35,423 nt of DNA, from assembly GCA_029247845.1 (NCBI GenBank), contig JAQWKM010000186.1:1-35423 (forward strand), written 5' to 3'. Below, one piece after another: positions 7,147 to 17,103 of this stretch. Position 1 is the stretch's first letter. Every line of letters starts with the position of its first letter. The translations under genes were made by a program, and so were the position numbers. This stretch comes from Paracoccaceae bacterium. Its GTDB lineage: Bacteria; Pseudomonadota; Alphaproteobacteria; Rhodobacterales; Rhodobacteraceae. The notes below the pieces were generated by a model, which did no database searches, was not told the DNA's origin, and saw nothing but the letters and a program-made list of their open reading frames with translations.

Positions 7147-8408
7147 GCACCACGCCTAAGTTCACGACCCTAGGGTGCCGTTTGAATGCCTATGAGACAG
7201 AGGCAATGAGGGATCTTGCAAAGAAAGCAGGCCTAAGTGATGCCCTTATCGTCAACACCTGTGCTGTAACCGCCGAGGCGGTTCGCAAATCACGGCGCGA
7301 AGTCCGCAGGCTAAGACGGAAAAATCCAACAGCAAACATCATCGTCACAGGATGTGCTGCACAAATTGATCCCGAAAGTTTTGCCCAGATGCCAGAAGTC
7401 AGCACAGTTCTGGGCAATAGTGAAAAGATGCAGGCCGAAAGCTGGCGCAAGCTATCGGCAAATTTCATTGAGGACTCTGAAAAGATACAAGTCAACGACA
7501 TCATGTCCATAACGGAAACTGCCGGGCATTTGATTGACGGGTTTGGGACGCGAAGTCGCGCCTATGTTCAGGTTCAAAATGGCTGTGATCACCGGTGCAC
7601 CTTTTGCATAATCCCTTATGGGCGCGGTAACTCGCGATCTGTCGCTGCTGGTGTGGTCGTTGATCAGATTAAACGTTTGGTAGATCGAGGTTATAACGAA
7701 GTGGTTTTGACCGGTGTTGATCTTACAAGTTGGGGGGCTGATCTCCCCAGCGAGCCTAAACTTGGTGATCTTATTATGCGAATCTTAAAACTGGTTCCCG
7801 ATATACCCCGGCTTAGAATAAGCAGCATCGACAGTATCGAGATTGACGACAACCTGATGCAGGCGATTGCAACTGAACAGAGGCTCATGCCACATTTGCA
7901 CCTCAGCCTGCAACATGGTGATGATCTGATCTTGAAACGGATGAAGCGCCGTCACTTGCGTGATGATGCTATTCAATTTTGCCAAGAGGCCCGCAAGCTA
8001 AGGCCTGAAATAATCTTTGGGGCAGATATAATCGCAGGCTTTCCAACCGAAACCAAAGCCCATTTTGAGAATTCGCTTAAATTGGTGCGGGAATGCGATC
8101 TCACGTGGTTACATGTCTTTCCGTATTCTCCGCGTCAAGGCACTCCTGCCGCCCAGATGCCACAAGTGCATGGTAAAAACATCAAACAGCGCGCAGCGGA
8201 GCTAAGGCGGGCCGGCGAGGAGCAAGTCGAAAAGCATTTGACGGGCCAAATTGGAAAAACCCATAATATTCTGATGGAAAACCCGCTTATGGGTAGAACG
8301 GAACAGTTTACCGAAGTGTGCTTTGAAACACCTCAACAGGAAGGTGCGATCGTGCGATCAAAAATAGCTGCAAGAACCACTACTCAGCTGACAGCATCAC
8401 GAATTTGA
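7143..8408 (+). CDS. mtaB: tRNA (t6A37) methylthiotransferase MtaB
   Basis: 421 aa. The start chosen is the GTG at 7143, which overlaps the dapF stop (GTGA) and has a GGAG ribosome site about 8 bases upstream; an ATG at 7074 in the same frame would overlap dapF by 73 bases and is unlikely. The N-terminal UPF0004 domain carries Cys12 (LGCRLN), Cys40 (NTCAVT) and Cys71 (TGCAAQ) for one Fe-S cluster. The radical-SAM cluster cysteines are Cys148, Cys152 and Cys155 (CDHRCTFC). A short TRAM-like tail closes the protein. It adds a methylthio group to t6A at position 37 of ANN-reading tRNAs. The dapF-mtaB pairing is common in related alphaproteobacteria (from memory). Confidence 0.93.
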   Translation: MSTTPKFTTLGCRLNAYETEAMRDLAKKAGLSDALIVNTCAVTAEAVRKSRREVRRLRRKNPTANIIVTGCAAQIDPESFAQMPEVSTVLGNSEKMQAESWRKLSANFIEDSEKIQVNDIMSITETAGHLIDGFGTRSRAYVQVQNGCDHRCTFCIIPYGRGNSRSVAAGVVVDQIKRLVDRGYNEVVLTGVDLTSWGADLPSEPKLGDLIMRILKLVPDIPRLRISSIDSIEIDDNLMQAIATEQRLMPHLHLSLQHGDDLILKRMKRRHLRDDAIQFCQEARKLRPEIIFGADIIAGFPTETKAHFENSLKLVRECDLTWLHVFPYSPRQGTPAAQMPQVHGKNIKQRAAELRRAGEEQVEKHLTGQIGKTHNILMENPLMGRTEQFTEVCFETPQQEGAIVRSKIAARTTTQLTASRI

Positions 8409-8416
8409 CAAAAGGT

Positions 8417-9064
8417 ATGAGCGTCTCAAACCCTATTCTGTATAGCTTTCGTCGCTGCCCCTATGCAATCCGGGCTAGGCTGGCTATCTGCTATGCGGGG
8501 ATAACAACCCAACATCGTGAAATCCTTTTGCGCGATAAGGCACAAGAATTTCTTCAAGTCTCCCAGTCTAAAACAGTGCCCACTCTGGTGCTTGGCGACA
8601 GAGTGTTAGATGAAAGCTACGACATCATGCTTTGGGCGCTGGAAAAAAACGATCCTGAAAATTGGCGCGCAATGCCCGCCTTGGGCCATGATCTGATTGT
8701 ACAAACAGATGGCCCTTTTAAAGACGCCCTCGATAAGACCAAATATGCCTCGCGTCATCCACAAGAAGATATGATCGCCAATCGCCATACAGCCGCGGAG
8801 TTTCTGGTCACTCTGGACGTGATGCTTAAAAAGGGCTGTTTATTCGGATCAAAACCTACCTTGGCAGATATGGCTATCCTGCCATTCGTACGACAGTACG
8901 CTTTTATAGATAAATTATGGTTTGATGCCCAACCATGGACCAATTTGAAAAGATGGCTGGAAAGCTTCTTGGCGTCAGACCTCTTCGCCGCATCAATGCC
9001 AAAATACCCGCGCTGGTATTCAGGGGATGACATCGCTTATTTTCCAGAAAGAAAGACCGACTAA
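8417..9064 (+). CDS. glutathione S-transferase family protein
   Basis: 215 aa from the ATG at 8417; a TTG at 8405 overlapping the mtaB stop is an alternative. The N-terminal thioredoxin-like domain opens LYSFRRCPYAIRARLAI with a glutaredoxin-like CPYA motif (C14-A17), followed by KTVPTLVLG (cis-Pro site) and DESYDIM (glutathione gamma-glutamyl site). An all-helical C-terminal domain follows, with LADMAILPFVRQYA as the N-capping segment. Likely a cytoplasmic thiol transferase or reductase of unknown substrate, probably co-transcribed with dapF and mtaB. Its last bases overlap the end of the decayed transporter on the other strand. Confidence 0.88.
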   Translation: MSVSNPILYSFRRCPYAIRARLAICYAGITTQHREILLRDKAQEFLQVSQSKTVPTLVLGDRVLDESYDIMLWALEKNDPENWRAMPALGHDLIVQTDGPFKDALDKTKYASRHPQEDMIANRHTAAEFLVTLDVMLKKGCLFGSKPTLADMAILPFVRQYAFIDKLWFDAQPWTNLKRWLESFLASDLFAASMPKYPRWYSGDDIAYFPERKTD

Positions 9065-9843
9065 GTCGCGCTGCTAACTTGCTTTATCGCCAAAGACAAC
9101 GCGGCAAAAACAATAATCAAAGTGCCAAATAGACCGAGATGCGTTGGCTCGAGCCAAAGATCATTACATCAATGGTCAAGGCGCAGATGATAGCACTTTA
9201 ATCAAAGGGCCCAAGCACGGATATATCGCTGCGCCGTATGGCTTTGTTGGCTGTAATATGACCGATCACGCCAATCGCTCAGGCCGGGACTAGCAGCCAA
9301 AAAACTGACCCATCCAAACTGGCCTACCCAGAGGGCAAGCTCACCAAATCGCCAGTCATTACAATGCTTGAAAATGACAGCGCAATCAACTCAGCACTAT
9401 CCTGTTTGACAAACTGTTTTGTAAAAACGCGCGCAATGGCCATCTTGAGTGCAAATCCAAGACCAGCAGTAATTCCAAACAGGCTAGCAGATGGAAAATT
9501 GCTCACTTCAATCTATGAAAAGCTAATCATTAAGACGCTTAGAAACGCTAAAAAGCTAGCTATAATAAGCGCTCTGGTCATCGCTTCTCATAAGAAAACA
9601 GCAGCCAAGGGTAAAACCAGTATCAGAGCTAAAAAGCTCAAAGCGGTAGCACAGGAGACTAACAAATACATCAGAGACACAAACGAAAACCCCATCACCA
9701 AATAACGGGTAGCGAGCATGATGAGCGCTAAAAATGGCCTGCCCCAAAGTGGCTTGCTTTAACGCCTCATAAATAAGTGCAGACATTACGATCAGTAAGA
9801 ATGCTGCAAATAGCCTTAGAAAAATCGCGTTCAGCTGGTCCAT
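9061..9843 (-). pseudogene. decayed EamA/DMT-family transporter (RibN-like position)
   Basis: Translating the minus strand in pieces recovers a DMT permease broken by several stops and frame changes. From the ATG at 9843 the text reads LNAIFLRLFAAFLL, then MSALIYEALKQATLGQAIF, then a frame change to ALSFLALILVLPLAAVFL and a stop. The rest is FGITAGLGFALKMAIARVF and VFWLLVPA, stop, AIGVIGHITANKAIR, DISVLGPFD, stop, SAII. A last frame change gives TLIIVFAALSLAIKQ and TAG at 9061. These fit the order of EamA repeats (LGPFDYTALI-like motif, terminal helix). At least three stops and two frameshifts are present. It lies 39 bases downstream of ribH in the same direction, so it was probably under the FMN riboswitch; a riboflavin importer (RibN) is an inference. 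Confidence 0.75.
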
Positions 9844-9882
9844 GGAAAACTGGTTTTAATAAAATCCATGGACCCAAACTTA

Positions 9883-10326
9883 TCAGGCAGCTTGTTGCTG
9901 TAAAGTCTTGCGCGCTGCCAGAATACCCAGAGCAGCCACTGCCGCCTCGCGACCCTTTTCTACAAAATGTTCGCGATAAATCGCATTGTGGTGGTGGGTC
10001 TCTTGATACTGATGCGGTGTCAAAGAGACAGATAAAACTGGAACCCCAGTATCCAGACCCACGCGCATCAACCCGTCGAGCACACTTTGAGCGACAAAGT
10101 CATGTCGATAAATCCCGCCATCAACAACAAATGCTGCGCATGCAATTGCACTATAAGCGCCTGATTCTGCCAGCTCCTTTGCCATAAGTGGCATTTCAAA
10201 TGCACCGGGAACGTCAAAGACATCCACTTGCTCGGCGGGAATGAGTTTTAAAAAACCTATCAAAGCCTGATCCACTATATCAGCGTGCCAGTTGGCTTTT
10301 ACAAAGGCGTATCGGGTGTGTGTCAT
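9883..10326 (-). CDS. ribH: 6,7-dimethyl-8-ribityllumazine synthase, RibH2 type
   Basis: 147 aa. It condenses 5-amino-6-ribitylaminouracil with dihydroxybutanone phosphate, the penultimate step of riboflavin synthesis. Typical segments are ANWHADIVDQA (Trp13 at the pyrimidine stack), VPGAFEMPLMAKEL, GGIYRHDFVAQ with catalytic-region His75, and VPVLSVSLTPH. The GGIYRHDFV form, rather than GxTxHxxYV, together with the short length, matches the Brucella/Mesorhizobium RibH2 class. A GGAG ribosome site lies 6-7 bases before the ATG. It is preceded by an FMN riboswitch and followed by the broken transporter. No other rib gene is nearby, so it probably responds alone to FMN shortage. Confidence 0.93.
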   Translation of the reverse strand: MTHTRYAFVKANWHADIVDQALIGFLKLIPAEQVDVFDVPGAFEMPLMAKELAESGAYSAIACAAFVVDGGIYRHDFVAQSVLDGLMRVGLDTGVPVLSVSLTPHQYQETHHHNAIYREHFVEKGREAAVAALGILAARKTLQQQAA

Positions 10327-10410
10327 TTTTTTCTCCTTCGGTTCAACAACACGTCACCCAAGGCGCAAGGCAATGACAGAGACGCACCATGTGCGCGCTC
10401 ATCCATCGCT

Positions 10411-10545
10411 CTCTTTCATCCGGACTATGACCGTCGGCTCTGGCATCTCACCAGATCTGCTGACACCCTTTAAAAGGGCCGCTCGTGGGCTCATGGGATA
10501 GATCCATATACCACCGGTGGGGAATTTCGCCCCGCCCTGAGAACG
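10411..10545 (-). promoter_or_regulatory. FMN riboswitch (RFN element) upstream of ribH
   Basis: On the minus strand the conserved blocks occur in order: TCAGGGCGGGGCGAAATTCC, CCACCGGTGGTAT, GAGCCCACGAGC, GCAGATCTGGTGAGATGCC and AGAGCCGACGGTCATAGTCC followed by GGAT. This is the RFN aptamer essentially to consensus. It binds FMN and lowers expression of the gene behind it, here ribH about 85 bases downstream. There is no obvious hairpin plus T-run between aptamer and gene, so control of translation seems more likely than premature termination. A TATTAT hexamer at 10576-10571 may be the -10 box of its promoter. Confidence 0.96.
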
Positions 10546-10964
10546 AATTGACGTTGTCACAGGCATATCAATAATACAAGGTGATTTGCTACATAATTGA
10601 AGAGATTTTCGATGCACCCCAATCCATCTTTCAGAAATACAAAGAATACCCAAAGTCTGGATTTTGCCCGACAGACGGGATTTGGACATCTTATGATGAA
10701 CAGAGGTGACGTACCGCTGGTCAGCCGTATAATTTTTCTGATTTTTTAAGATAGGCAATAGGTTAAACTGCATCTTGTCCGTTCAAAAACCAATTGGTAT
10801 GAGGTAAAGGATCAGGTAGAAATGCATAACGTTGGCTTAGAGACGGCAAAACTCTCAAGGCTAATGCGTGACGTGAAACCATAGAGCGCTTAAATTGGCA
10901 CTGGCCAAATCACGCGATCAACCATTATTATTTCAATAAATTAACATTAAAAGGATAAGCCCCG
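10546..10964. other. 419-base non-coding stretch between the riboswitch and the second GST
   Basis: Divergent intergenic region. Apart from promoter space for the riboswitch transcript (minus) and the downstream glutathione transferase (plus), I see no RNA gene, repeat or protein remnant. The only sizeable frame, on the minus strand, runs straight through the riboswitch and is not coding. Confidence 0.45.
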
Positions 10965-11570
10965 ATGAAACTAATTTTTTCTCCAGCCTCGCCATTTGTG
11001 CGCAAAGTCAATGTAATGCGCCATGAGGGACAGCTTGTTGATATAATTAGTCTCACACCTGTTCAGACAACCGCGCTTTCAACTGATCCAGCCGCGCGTT
11101 CTGCAAATCCACTAGGCAAAATTCCAGCTCTCGTTCTGGATCATGGAAAAACGCTTTTTGATAGCCGTGTAATCTGTCGTTATCTCAATGACCTTTCCGG
11201 CGCGGGCCTTTATCCAAAAGCCACGCTTTGGGATGTCCTTACACTCGAAGCTTTGGCAGATGGCATCATGGAATCTGCTGTTTTGATGGTGTATGAGGCC
11301 CGCTTGCGTCCAGAGGAAAAACAGTTTGAGACTTGGGTCGAGGCCCAATGGAGCAAAATAGCCCATGCGCTTGACGCCTTAGAGCAAAACGAATTCACCA
11401 TACTAGGTGGCGATTTACATTTTGGCCAATTGGCCGTAGCTTGCGCTCTTGGCTATCTGGATTTTCGCCACCCTGACAGAAACTGGCGAGATGGCCGCAC
11501 GTCTTTGGACACTTGGAACAAGATGATGCAGGACCGCGCCTCGATGCAGGCGACATTGCCAGAGGGTTAA
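10965..11570 (+). CDS. glutathione S-transferase family protein
   Basis: 201 aa, with AGGA about ten bases before the ATG. The N-terminal domain reads KLIFSPASPFVRKVNVMRH (SPxS active-site start, catalytic Ser in the SPFVRKV turn), NPLGKIPALVLD with the cis-proline, and FDSRVICRYL. The C-terminal helical domain contains FGQLAVACALGYLDFRHPD, the usual capping motif. This is the YibF/YfcG-like class common in alphaproteobacteria; the substrate is unknown. It differs strongly from the CPYA-type transferase at 8417, so it is not a recent duplicate. It stands alone and converges on carB, with 7 bases between stops. Confidence 0.88.
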   Translation: MKLIFSPASPFVRKVNVMRHEGQLVDIISLTPVQTTALSTDPAARSANPLGKIPALVLDHGKTLFDSRVICRYLNDLSGAGLYPKATLWDVLTLEALADGIMESAVLMVYEARLRPEEKQFETWVEAQWSKIAHALDALEQNEFTILGGDLHFGQLAVACALGYLDFRHPDRNWRDGRTSLDTWNKMMQDRASMQATLPEG

Positions 11571-11577
11571 TCTCTTA

Positions 11578-14500
11578 TCATTGCAGCGCTTTTACAACAA
11601 GTTCGTCTTCGTTGCGCGCTCGCATTGCGAGAGCTGCTGCATGAGCGGCCGCTGCGGTCGTATAATAGGGTATCTTGTCATAAAGCGCTACGGATCTGAT
11701 TTCACGGCTGTCTTCTACCGCTTGAGCGCCTTCAGTCGTGTTCATTACCAATGATATCTCAGAATTTTTCAGCCTATCATAGATGTTTGGCCGGCCCTCA
11801 TACATCTTGTTGATAATCTCACAACCTATGCCATGCTTGTCTAAAAAGGCGCCTGTTCCACGCGTGGCCACAAGATCAAATCCAAGATCAATAAGGATCT
11901 GTGCCGTCTCTACAAGCTGCAAGGTCTTGTCCTTATCTTTGATAGAAAAGAAGACCTGACCCACAGGGCCCACCGTAGGATCAGGCAGATCCATACCCGC
12001 GCCCATCTGCGCCTTTAGGAAGGCCCGCGCAAAGCTTCTGTCCCACCCCATAACCTCGCCCGTTGAGCGCATCTCAGGTCCAAGGATGGTATCAACACCA
12101 GGGAACCGAGCGAACGGCATGACGGCCTCTTTGACGCTGAACCAAGGCATATTGGGATCAGCAAGCTTCATTGGGTCACCGATTGGAATGCTCTCTTCAT
12201 AAGATGCATCCTTATATGGTTCGCGCAATGGAAAATTTGACATCGGTTCGCCAGCCATAAGGCGGGCCGCAATTGATGCAATGGCGCTGTCAGTAGCTTT
12301 GGCAACAAACGGGACTGTCCGGCTGGCTCGTGGATTGACTTCAATGAGATAAATTTCATTGTCTTTGACGGCAAACTGCACATTCATCAAACCAACGACA
12401 TTCAACGCGAGCGCCAATGCTTCGGTCTGTTGCTTCAGTTCTGCGACGATATCCTCAGACAAGGAATACGGCGGCAGAGAACACGCGCTGTCACCAGAAT
12501 GAACACCAGCCTCTTCGATATGCTGCATTATGCCTGCAACATGCACCGTATTTCCGTCCGAAAGCGCATCTACGTCACATTCAACAGCACCAGAGAGGTA
12601 GCTGTCCAAAAGGACCGGACTATCACCAGAAACGACAACCGCCTCTTTTATATACCGCGCAAGCTGAGACATATCGCGCACAATTTCCATTGCGCGGCCA
12701 CCCAAAACATATGACGGCCGGATGACAAGAGGAAATCCAATTTCATATGCAATATCCATGGCTTGAGAGTCCGTACTTGCTATACCATTTTTAGGTTGTT
12801 TGAGGCCAAGTTTATTGACCAAAGCCTGAAACCGCTCGCGATCCTCGGCCAAATCGATTGCATCAGGCGTGGTTCCAAGGATTGGAACGCCTGCCTTTTC
12901 AAGATCGTTGGCGAGTTTGAGTGGGGTCTGGCCACCAAACTGCACGATAACGCCATGCAGAGTACCATTTTCCTGTTCAACGCTCAGGATTTCCATCACA
13001 TGCTCAAATGTGAGCGGTTCAAAATATAGTCGGTCTGAGGTGTCATAATCGGTTGAAACTGTTTCCGGGTTACAATTAATCATGATCGTTTCATAACCCG
13101 CTTCCGTCAGTGCATAGCAAGCATGACAACAGCAATAGTCAAATTCGATGCCCTGCCCGATACGGTTCGGTCCACCACCAAGAATCACAACCTTGTTTTT
13201 ATCGCTTGGTCGGGCTTCGCATTCGACATCCCCCATCATGGGGGCTTCGTAAGTCGAATACATATAAGGTGTTTGTGCTTCGAACTCTGCCGCACAGGTA
13301 TCAATGCGTTTAAAAACCGCTGTCACACCTAAATCTATTCGTTTAGTTCGAATATCCCCCTCGATACCATTGGTCAGAATGGCCAGCCGGGCATCGCTAA
13401 ACCCAAGCATTTTTAGGCTGCGCATGCCCCTAGAATCTTGCGGAAGCCCATTTTCGCGCACTTTCTCTTCAGCTTGAACAATTTCACGAATACGCGCCAG
13501 AAACCAAGGGTCATACATCGTGACACTATGGATTTCATCGTCACTTAGGTCGTGGCGCATCGCTTGTGCGATCGTACGCATGCGATCCGGTGTTTGCAGG
13601 CTGAGTGCTTTGATAACGGCTGCCCTTTCAGGGGCTCCTTCGATATCAACTTCATCAAACCCAGTAAGCCCAGTTTCCATAGAAGCAAGTGCTTTTTGCA
13701 AAGATTCATGAATGGTTCGACCGATCGACATCACCTCACCGACCGATTTCATAGCGGTCGAAAGATATGGTTCTGATCCAGCGAATTTTTCAAAAGCAAA
13801 TCTTGGGATTTTAGTTACAACATAATCGATCGTCGGTTCAAAGCTTGCCGGTGTGACCTTAGTGATATCATTGTCAAGCTCGTCCAATGTGTAACCAACA
13901 GCCAGTTTTGCAGCAATTTTTGCAATTGGGAAACCCGTCGCCTTGGACGCTAGAGCAGATGAGCGCGACACACGCGGGTTCATTTCAATCACCACCATGC
14001 GGCCATCTGCGGGGTTAACCGCCCACTGCACATTGGATCCGCCAGTTTCGACACCAATCTCGCGCAGGACTGCTATCGATCCATTACGCATAATTTGATA
14101 TTCTTTATCCGTCAGCGTCAAAGCAGGCGCAACCGTAATAGAATCGCCTGTATGCACCCCCATTGGATCAATATTCTCTATGGCACAAACGATAATCGCA
14201 TTGTCAGCTTTGTCTCGCACGACCTCCATTTCAAATTCTTTCCAGCCCAAAAGGCTTTCATCGACAAGAATTTGATTGACTGGAGAGGCATCCATTCCCG
14301 TCCGGCAGAAATGTTCGTAATCAGCTCTGTTATAAGCCACACCACCGCCGGTGCCCCCTAGCGTGAATGCAGGCCGAATAATCGCAGGCAAACCAATGTC
14401 GTGCAATTGCTCGAGAGCATTCTTGACCCCTGCATTGAGATCTGTTGTTCCAGCTTCATCTTTAGGAGCAGTGACAATCGTTGCTTTTGGATTTTCAAGA

Positions 14501-14919
14501 CCAATGCGATCCATAGCTTCGCGAAATAGTTTCCGGTCTTCAGCCATTTCGATCGCAGGTCGTTTAGCGCCAATCATCTCAACACCAAATTTTTCGAGGA
14601 CACCCATTTCTTCAAGGGCGAGCGATGTGTTAAGACCCGTCTGCCCGCCCATAGTTGGCAAAAGCGCGTCTGGACGCTCTTTTTCAATGATCTTTGCAAC
14701 AATTTCCGGAGTGATCGGTTCAATGTAGGTCGCATCCGCCAGTTCGGGATCTGTCATAATTGTCGCCGGGTTCGAATTTACTAAGATAACCCGGTACCCT
14801 TCTTCGCGCAAAGCTTTGCAGGCCTGAGCACCAGAATAGTCAAACTCACATGCCTGACCTATAACAATTGGTCCGGCACCTATGATCATGATGGAAGAAA
14901 TATCGGTTCTCTTAGGCAT
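11578..14919 (-). CDS. carB: carbamoyl-phosphate synthase large subunit
   Basis: 1113 aa, full length. The start is the ATG at 14919 with AAAGG nearby; a TTG codon lies directly before it. It makes carbamoyl phosphate from bicarbonate, two ATP and ammonia delivered by CarA, feeding arginine and pyrimidine synthesis. The two ATP-grasp halves are visible: the first with [19 protein letters not shown] and [11 protein letters not shown], the second with [19 protein letters not shown] and [12 protein letters not shown]. The C-terminal MGS-like regulatory domain ([17 protein letters not shown]) follows. carA is not in the window, as is common where the subunits are unlinked. The odd TGP/GPIVIG spelling (usually GPIVIG) is normal for the family. 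Confidence 0.98.
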   Translation of the reverse strand: MPKRTDISSIMIIGAGPIVIGQACEFDYSGAQACKALREEGYRVILVNSNPATIMTDPELADATYIEPITPEIVAKIIEKERPDALLPTMGGQTGLNTSLALEEMGVLEKFGVEMIGAKRPAIEMAEDRKLFREAMDRIGLENPKATIVTAPKDEAGTTDLNAGVKNALEQLHDIGLPAIIRPAFTLGGTGGGVAYNRADYEHFCRTGMDASPVNQILVDESLLGWKEFEMEVVRDKADNAIIVCAIENIDPMGVHTGDSITVAPALTLTDKEYQIMRNGSIAVLREIGVETGGSNVQWAVNPADGRMVVIEMNPRVSRSSALASKATGFPIAKIAAKLAVGYTLDELDNDITKVTPASFEPTIDYVVTKIPRFAFEKFAGSEPYLSTAMKSVGEVMSIGRTIHESLQKALASMETGLTGFDEVDIEGAPERAAVIKALSLQTPDRMRTIAQAMRHDLSDDEIHSVTMYDPWFLARIREIVQAEEKVRENGLPQDSRGMRSLKMLGFSDARLAILTNGIEGDIRTKRIDLGVTAVFKRIDTCAAEFEAQTPYMYSTYEAPMMGDVECEARPSDKNKVVILGGGPNRIGQGIEFDYCCCHACYALTEAGYETIMINCNPETVSTDYDTSDRLYFEPLTFEHVMEILSVEQENGTLHGVIVQFGGQTPLKLANDLEKAGVPILGTTPDAIDLAEDRERFQALVNKLGLKQPKNGIASTDSQAMDIAYEIGFPLVIRPSYVLGGRAMEIVRDMSQLARYIKEAVVVSGDSPVLLDSYLSGAVECDVDALSDGNTVHVAGIMQHIEEAGVHSGDSACSLPPYSLSEDIVAELKQQTEALALALNVVGLMNVQFAVKDNEIYLIEVNPRASRTVPFVAKATDSAIASIAARLMAGEPMSNFPLREPYKDASYEESIPIGDPMKLADPNMPWFSVKEAVMPFARFPGVDTILGPEMRSTGEVMGWDRSFARAFLKAQMGAGMDLPDPTVGPVGQVFFSIKDKDKTLQLVETAQILIDLGFDLVATRGTGAFLDKHGIGCEIINKMYEGRPNIYDRLKNSEISLVMNTTEGAQAVEDSREIRSVALYDKIPYYTTAAAAHAAALAMRARNEDELVVKALQ

Positions 14920-14984
14920 CAAAAGACCTTTGATTTGGCAGCGGAGACGCTTTGCCTCGGCTTAAGAGCAAGCGATTTATATGC

Positions 14985-15012
14985 TTTATAATCAAGCGGT
15001 AAAAAGGTGCAA
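14985..15012 (-). promoter_or_regulatory. candidate carB promoter
   Basis: TATAAA (14990-14985) lies 16 bases downstream of TTGCAC (15012-15007) on the minus strand. It would give a leader of about 60 bases. The -10 is good (5 of 6), the -35 poor (3 of 6). Confidence 0.35.
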
Positions 15013-15156
15013 GGGGCAGAAGACAATATTCGTGACACACCGCATTGAATTCCCACTTTTCGGACAAACGTAATGCTGAAGGTTGAAAACGAAGCAATTA
15101 AACTGCTCAAACGCCAAAATAGGGACCATTGCCTTTATTCTGTGGTGACTCACGAC

Positions 15157-15185
15157 TTGACATCACGCGCACAAACTTGTGTATC
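15157..15185 (+). promoter_or_regulatory. candidate aspS promoter
   Basis: A perfect TTGACA (15157-15162) is followed after 17 bases by TGTATC (15180-15185), about 39 bases before the aspS ATG. The -10 match is weak (3 of 6). Confidence 0.4.
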
Positions 15186-15223
15186 TGCACAGTTAAATCT
15201 CTTGCGCTTGAAAGGCCTTATCC

Positions 15224-16999
15224 ATGCACGCCTACCGTAGCCATACTTGCTCTGATCTAAATAAATCCAATGTTGGTGAAACTGTCCGATTGTCCGGATG
15301 GGTAAACCGGGTTCGCGATCACGGAGGCGTATTGTTTATTGATCTTCGCGATCACTATGGTATTACCCAAGTTATAGCTGATAATGATAGCCCAGTTTTT
15401 GCACAAATCGAAGCATTACGAAGCGAATGGTGCATCCGCATCGATGGTACTGTTTTGGCTCGGGACGAAAGTCTAGTAAATGCTAAACTCCCCACCGGTG
15501 AGATTGAAGTCTTTATTCGAGATATCGATGTCTTGGGCAAATCCGAAGAATTACCTCTGATGGTTTTTGGTGATCAGGAATACCCGGAAGAAACACGACT
15601 AAAATATCGCTATCTCGATCTGCGTCGTGAGAAACTTCAAAATAATATGAAACTTCGCTCGGATGTTGTTGCTTTGATCCGCAAAAGCATGTGGGATCGG
15701 GAGTTCAGAGAATATCAAACGCCGATTATCACAGCCTCTAGTCCAGAGGGTGCACGGGATTTTCTTGTCCCTAGCCGTCTTCATCCAGGAAAATTCTATG
15801 CTCTTCCGCAAGCCCCTCAGCAATTTAAACAGCTAATCATGGTGTCAGGGTTTGATAAGTATTTTCAGGTAGCCCCCTGTTTTCGCGACGAAGACCCGCG
15901 CGCCGACCGTTCACCCACAGATTTCTATCAGCTTGACTTAGAAATGTCGTTCGTGACACAACAAGATGTTTTTGATACAATCCAACCAGTCATAACCGGC
16001 ATTTTCGAGGAATTCGGCGGTGGCCGAAAAGTGGATCAAGACTGGGAACAAATCTCGTATCGCGATGCCGTGCTTTGGTATGGAAGCGACAAACCAGATT
16101 TGCGCAACCCCATCAAAATGCAAATTGTCAGCGACCATTTTCGCGGTTCTGGCTTTGCGATATTTGCCAAACTTATTGAGCAAGACGGCACTCAAATTCG
16201 TGCTATCCCAGCGCCTGGAGGCGGGAGCAGAAAGTTCTGTGATCGAATGAACGCGTTTGCCCAAAAAGAGGGACTTCCTGGCATGGGTTACATATTCTGG
16301 CGCCAGGGCGCTGAGGGTATGGAAGCCGCTGGACCTTTGGCCAAGAACATTGGCCCAGAACGAACTGAAGCCATCCGTCAGCAATTGGACCTAAAAGTCG
16401 GCGATGCCGCATTTTTCCTAGGTGGCAAGCCTAAATCCTTTGAAGCTGTCGCAGGACGGGCGCGCAATGTAATTGGTGAAGAGCTTTCCCTGACAGACAA
16501 AAATCGTTTTGCCTTTGCATGGGTTGTGGATTTCCCAATTTATGAAAAAGACGAAGAAACCGGCAAGATTGATTTTGAGCATAATCCGTTCTCCATGCCT
16601 CAAGGCGGCATGGAGGCATTGGAGGGAAATCCCTTAAATGTCTTGGGATATCAGTATGATCTCGCCTGTAATGGCTACGAGCTTGTTTCCGGAGCTATTA
16701 GGAATCACAAGCCAGAGATCATGTTTAAAGCCTTTGAAATTGCTGGATATGATCAAGACGAAGTGCGCAAGCGCTTCGGCGGCATGGTAAATGCCTTTCA
16801 GTTTGGCGCGCCCCCTCACGGCGGTTGTGCAGCGGGAATTGACCGGATTGTCATGCTCTTGGCCGATGAGGCGAATATTCGCGAAGTAATCATGTTCCCA
16901 ATGAACCAGAGAGCCGAAGACCTGATGATGTCTGCGCCAAGCGAGCCACTGTCAGAACAGCTTATGGACCTCAATCTAAGGTTTATTCCGCAAGACTGA
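15224..16999 (+). CDS. aspS: aspartate--tRNA ligase
   Basis: 591 aa, bacterial type. It charges tRNA-Asp (possibly also tRNA-Asn if the lineage lacks AsnRS; not decidable here). Visible regions are the N-terminal OB-fold anticodon-binding domain ([20 protein letters not shown], residues about 20-105), class II motif 2 ([19 protein letters not shown]), the inserted GAD domain (about 290-410, with IPAPGG), and motif 3 [10 protein letters not shown] near residue 545. The ATG sits at the start of homology ([13 protein letters not shown]). It is a single-gene unit with its own putative promoter, divergent from carB. Confidence 0.98.
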   Translation: MHAYRSHTCSDLNKSNVGETVRLSGWVNRVRDHGGVLFIDLRDHYGITQVIADNDSPVFAQIEALRSEWCIRIDGTVLARDESLVNAKLPTGEIEVFIRDIDVLGKSEELPLMVFGDQEYPEETRLKYRYLDLRREKLQNNMKLRSDVVALIRKSMWDREFREYQTPIITASSPEGARDFLVPSRLHPGKFYALPQAPQQFKQLIMVSGFDKYFQVAPCFRDEDPRADRSPTDFYQLDLEMSFVTQQDVFDTIQPVITGIFEEFGGGRKVDQDWEQISYRDAVLWYGSDKPDLRNPIKMQIVSDHFRGSGFAIFAKLIEQDGTQIRAIPAPGGGSRKFCDRMNAFAQKEGLPGMGYIFWRQGAEGMEAAGPLAKNIGPERTEAIRQQLDLKVGDAAFFLGGKPKSFEAVAGRARNVIGEELSLTDKNRFAFAWVVDFPIYEKDEETGKIDFEHNPFSMPQGGMEALEGNPLNVLGYQYDLACNGYELVSGAIRNHKPEIMFKAFEIAGYDQDEVRKRFGGMVNAFQFGAPPHGGCAAGIDRIVMLLADEANIREVIMFPMNQRAEDLMMSAPSEPLSEQLMDLNLRFIPQD

Positions 17000-17103
17000 C
17001 TGGAAAAGTTCTTTATCTATTTCTGAGCATAAGATTAAAGTTGCATCATCTGGCTATCGTTATAGCTTACGAAAATACTTATGTTTATTTTAGGATAAAG
17101 AAT

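Larger units (their letters stand above)
14920..15223. other. 304-base divergent intergenic region between carB and aspS
   Basis: Holds the candidate promoters listed separately for carB (minus) and aspS (plus). Nothing else is recognised; no leader peptide or T-box-like structure is evident. Confidence 0.5.

Noticed and set aside
9777-10187. 136-aa plus-strand open frame opposite ribH
   Set aside because: It is antisense to a clear lumazine synthase gene, low in family-like features and rich in residues expected from a shadow frame.
10399-10773. 124-aa open frame on the minus strand upstream of ribH
   Set aside because: It runs through the FMN riboswitch and has no recognisable domain; its conservation is explained by the RNA structure.
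12417-13332. Several plus-strand open frames opposite carB
   Set aside because: Shadows of the highly constrained carB reading frame, with no domain features of their own.
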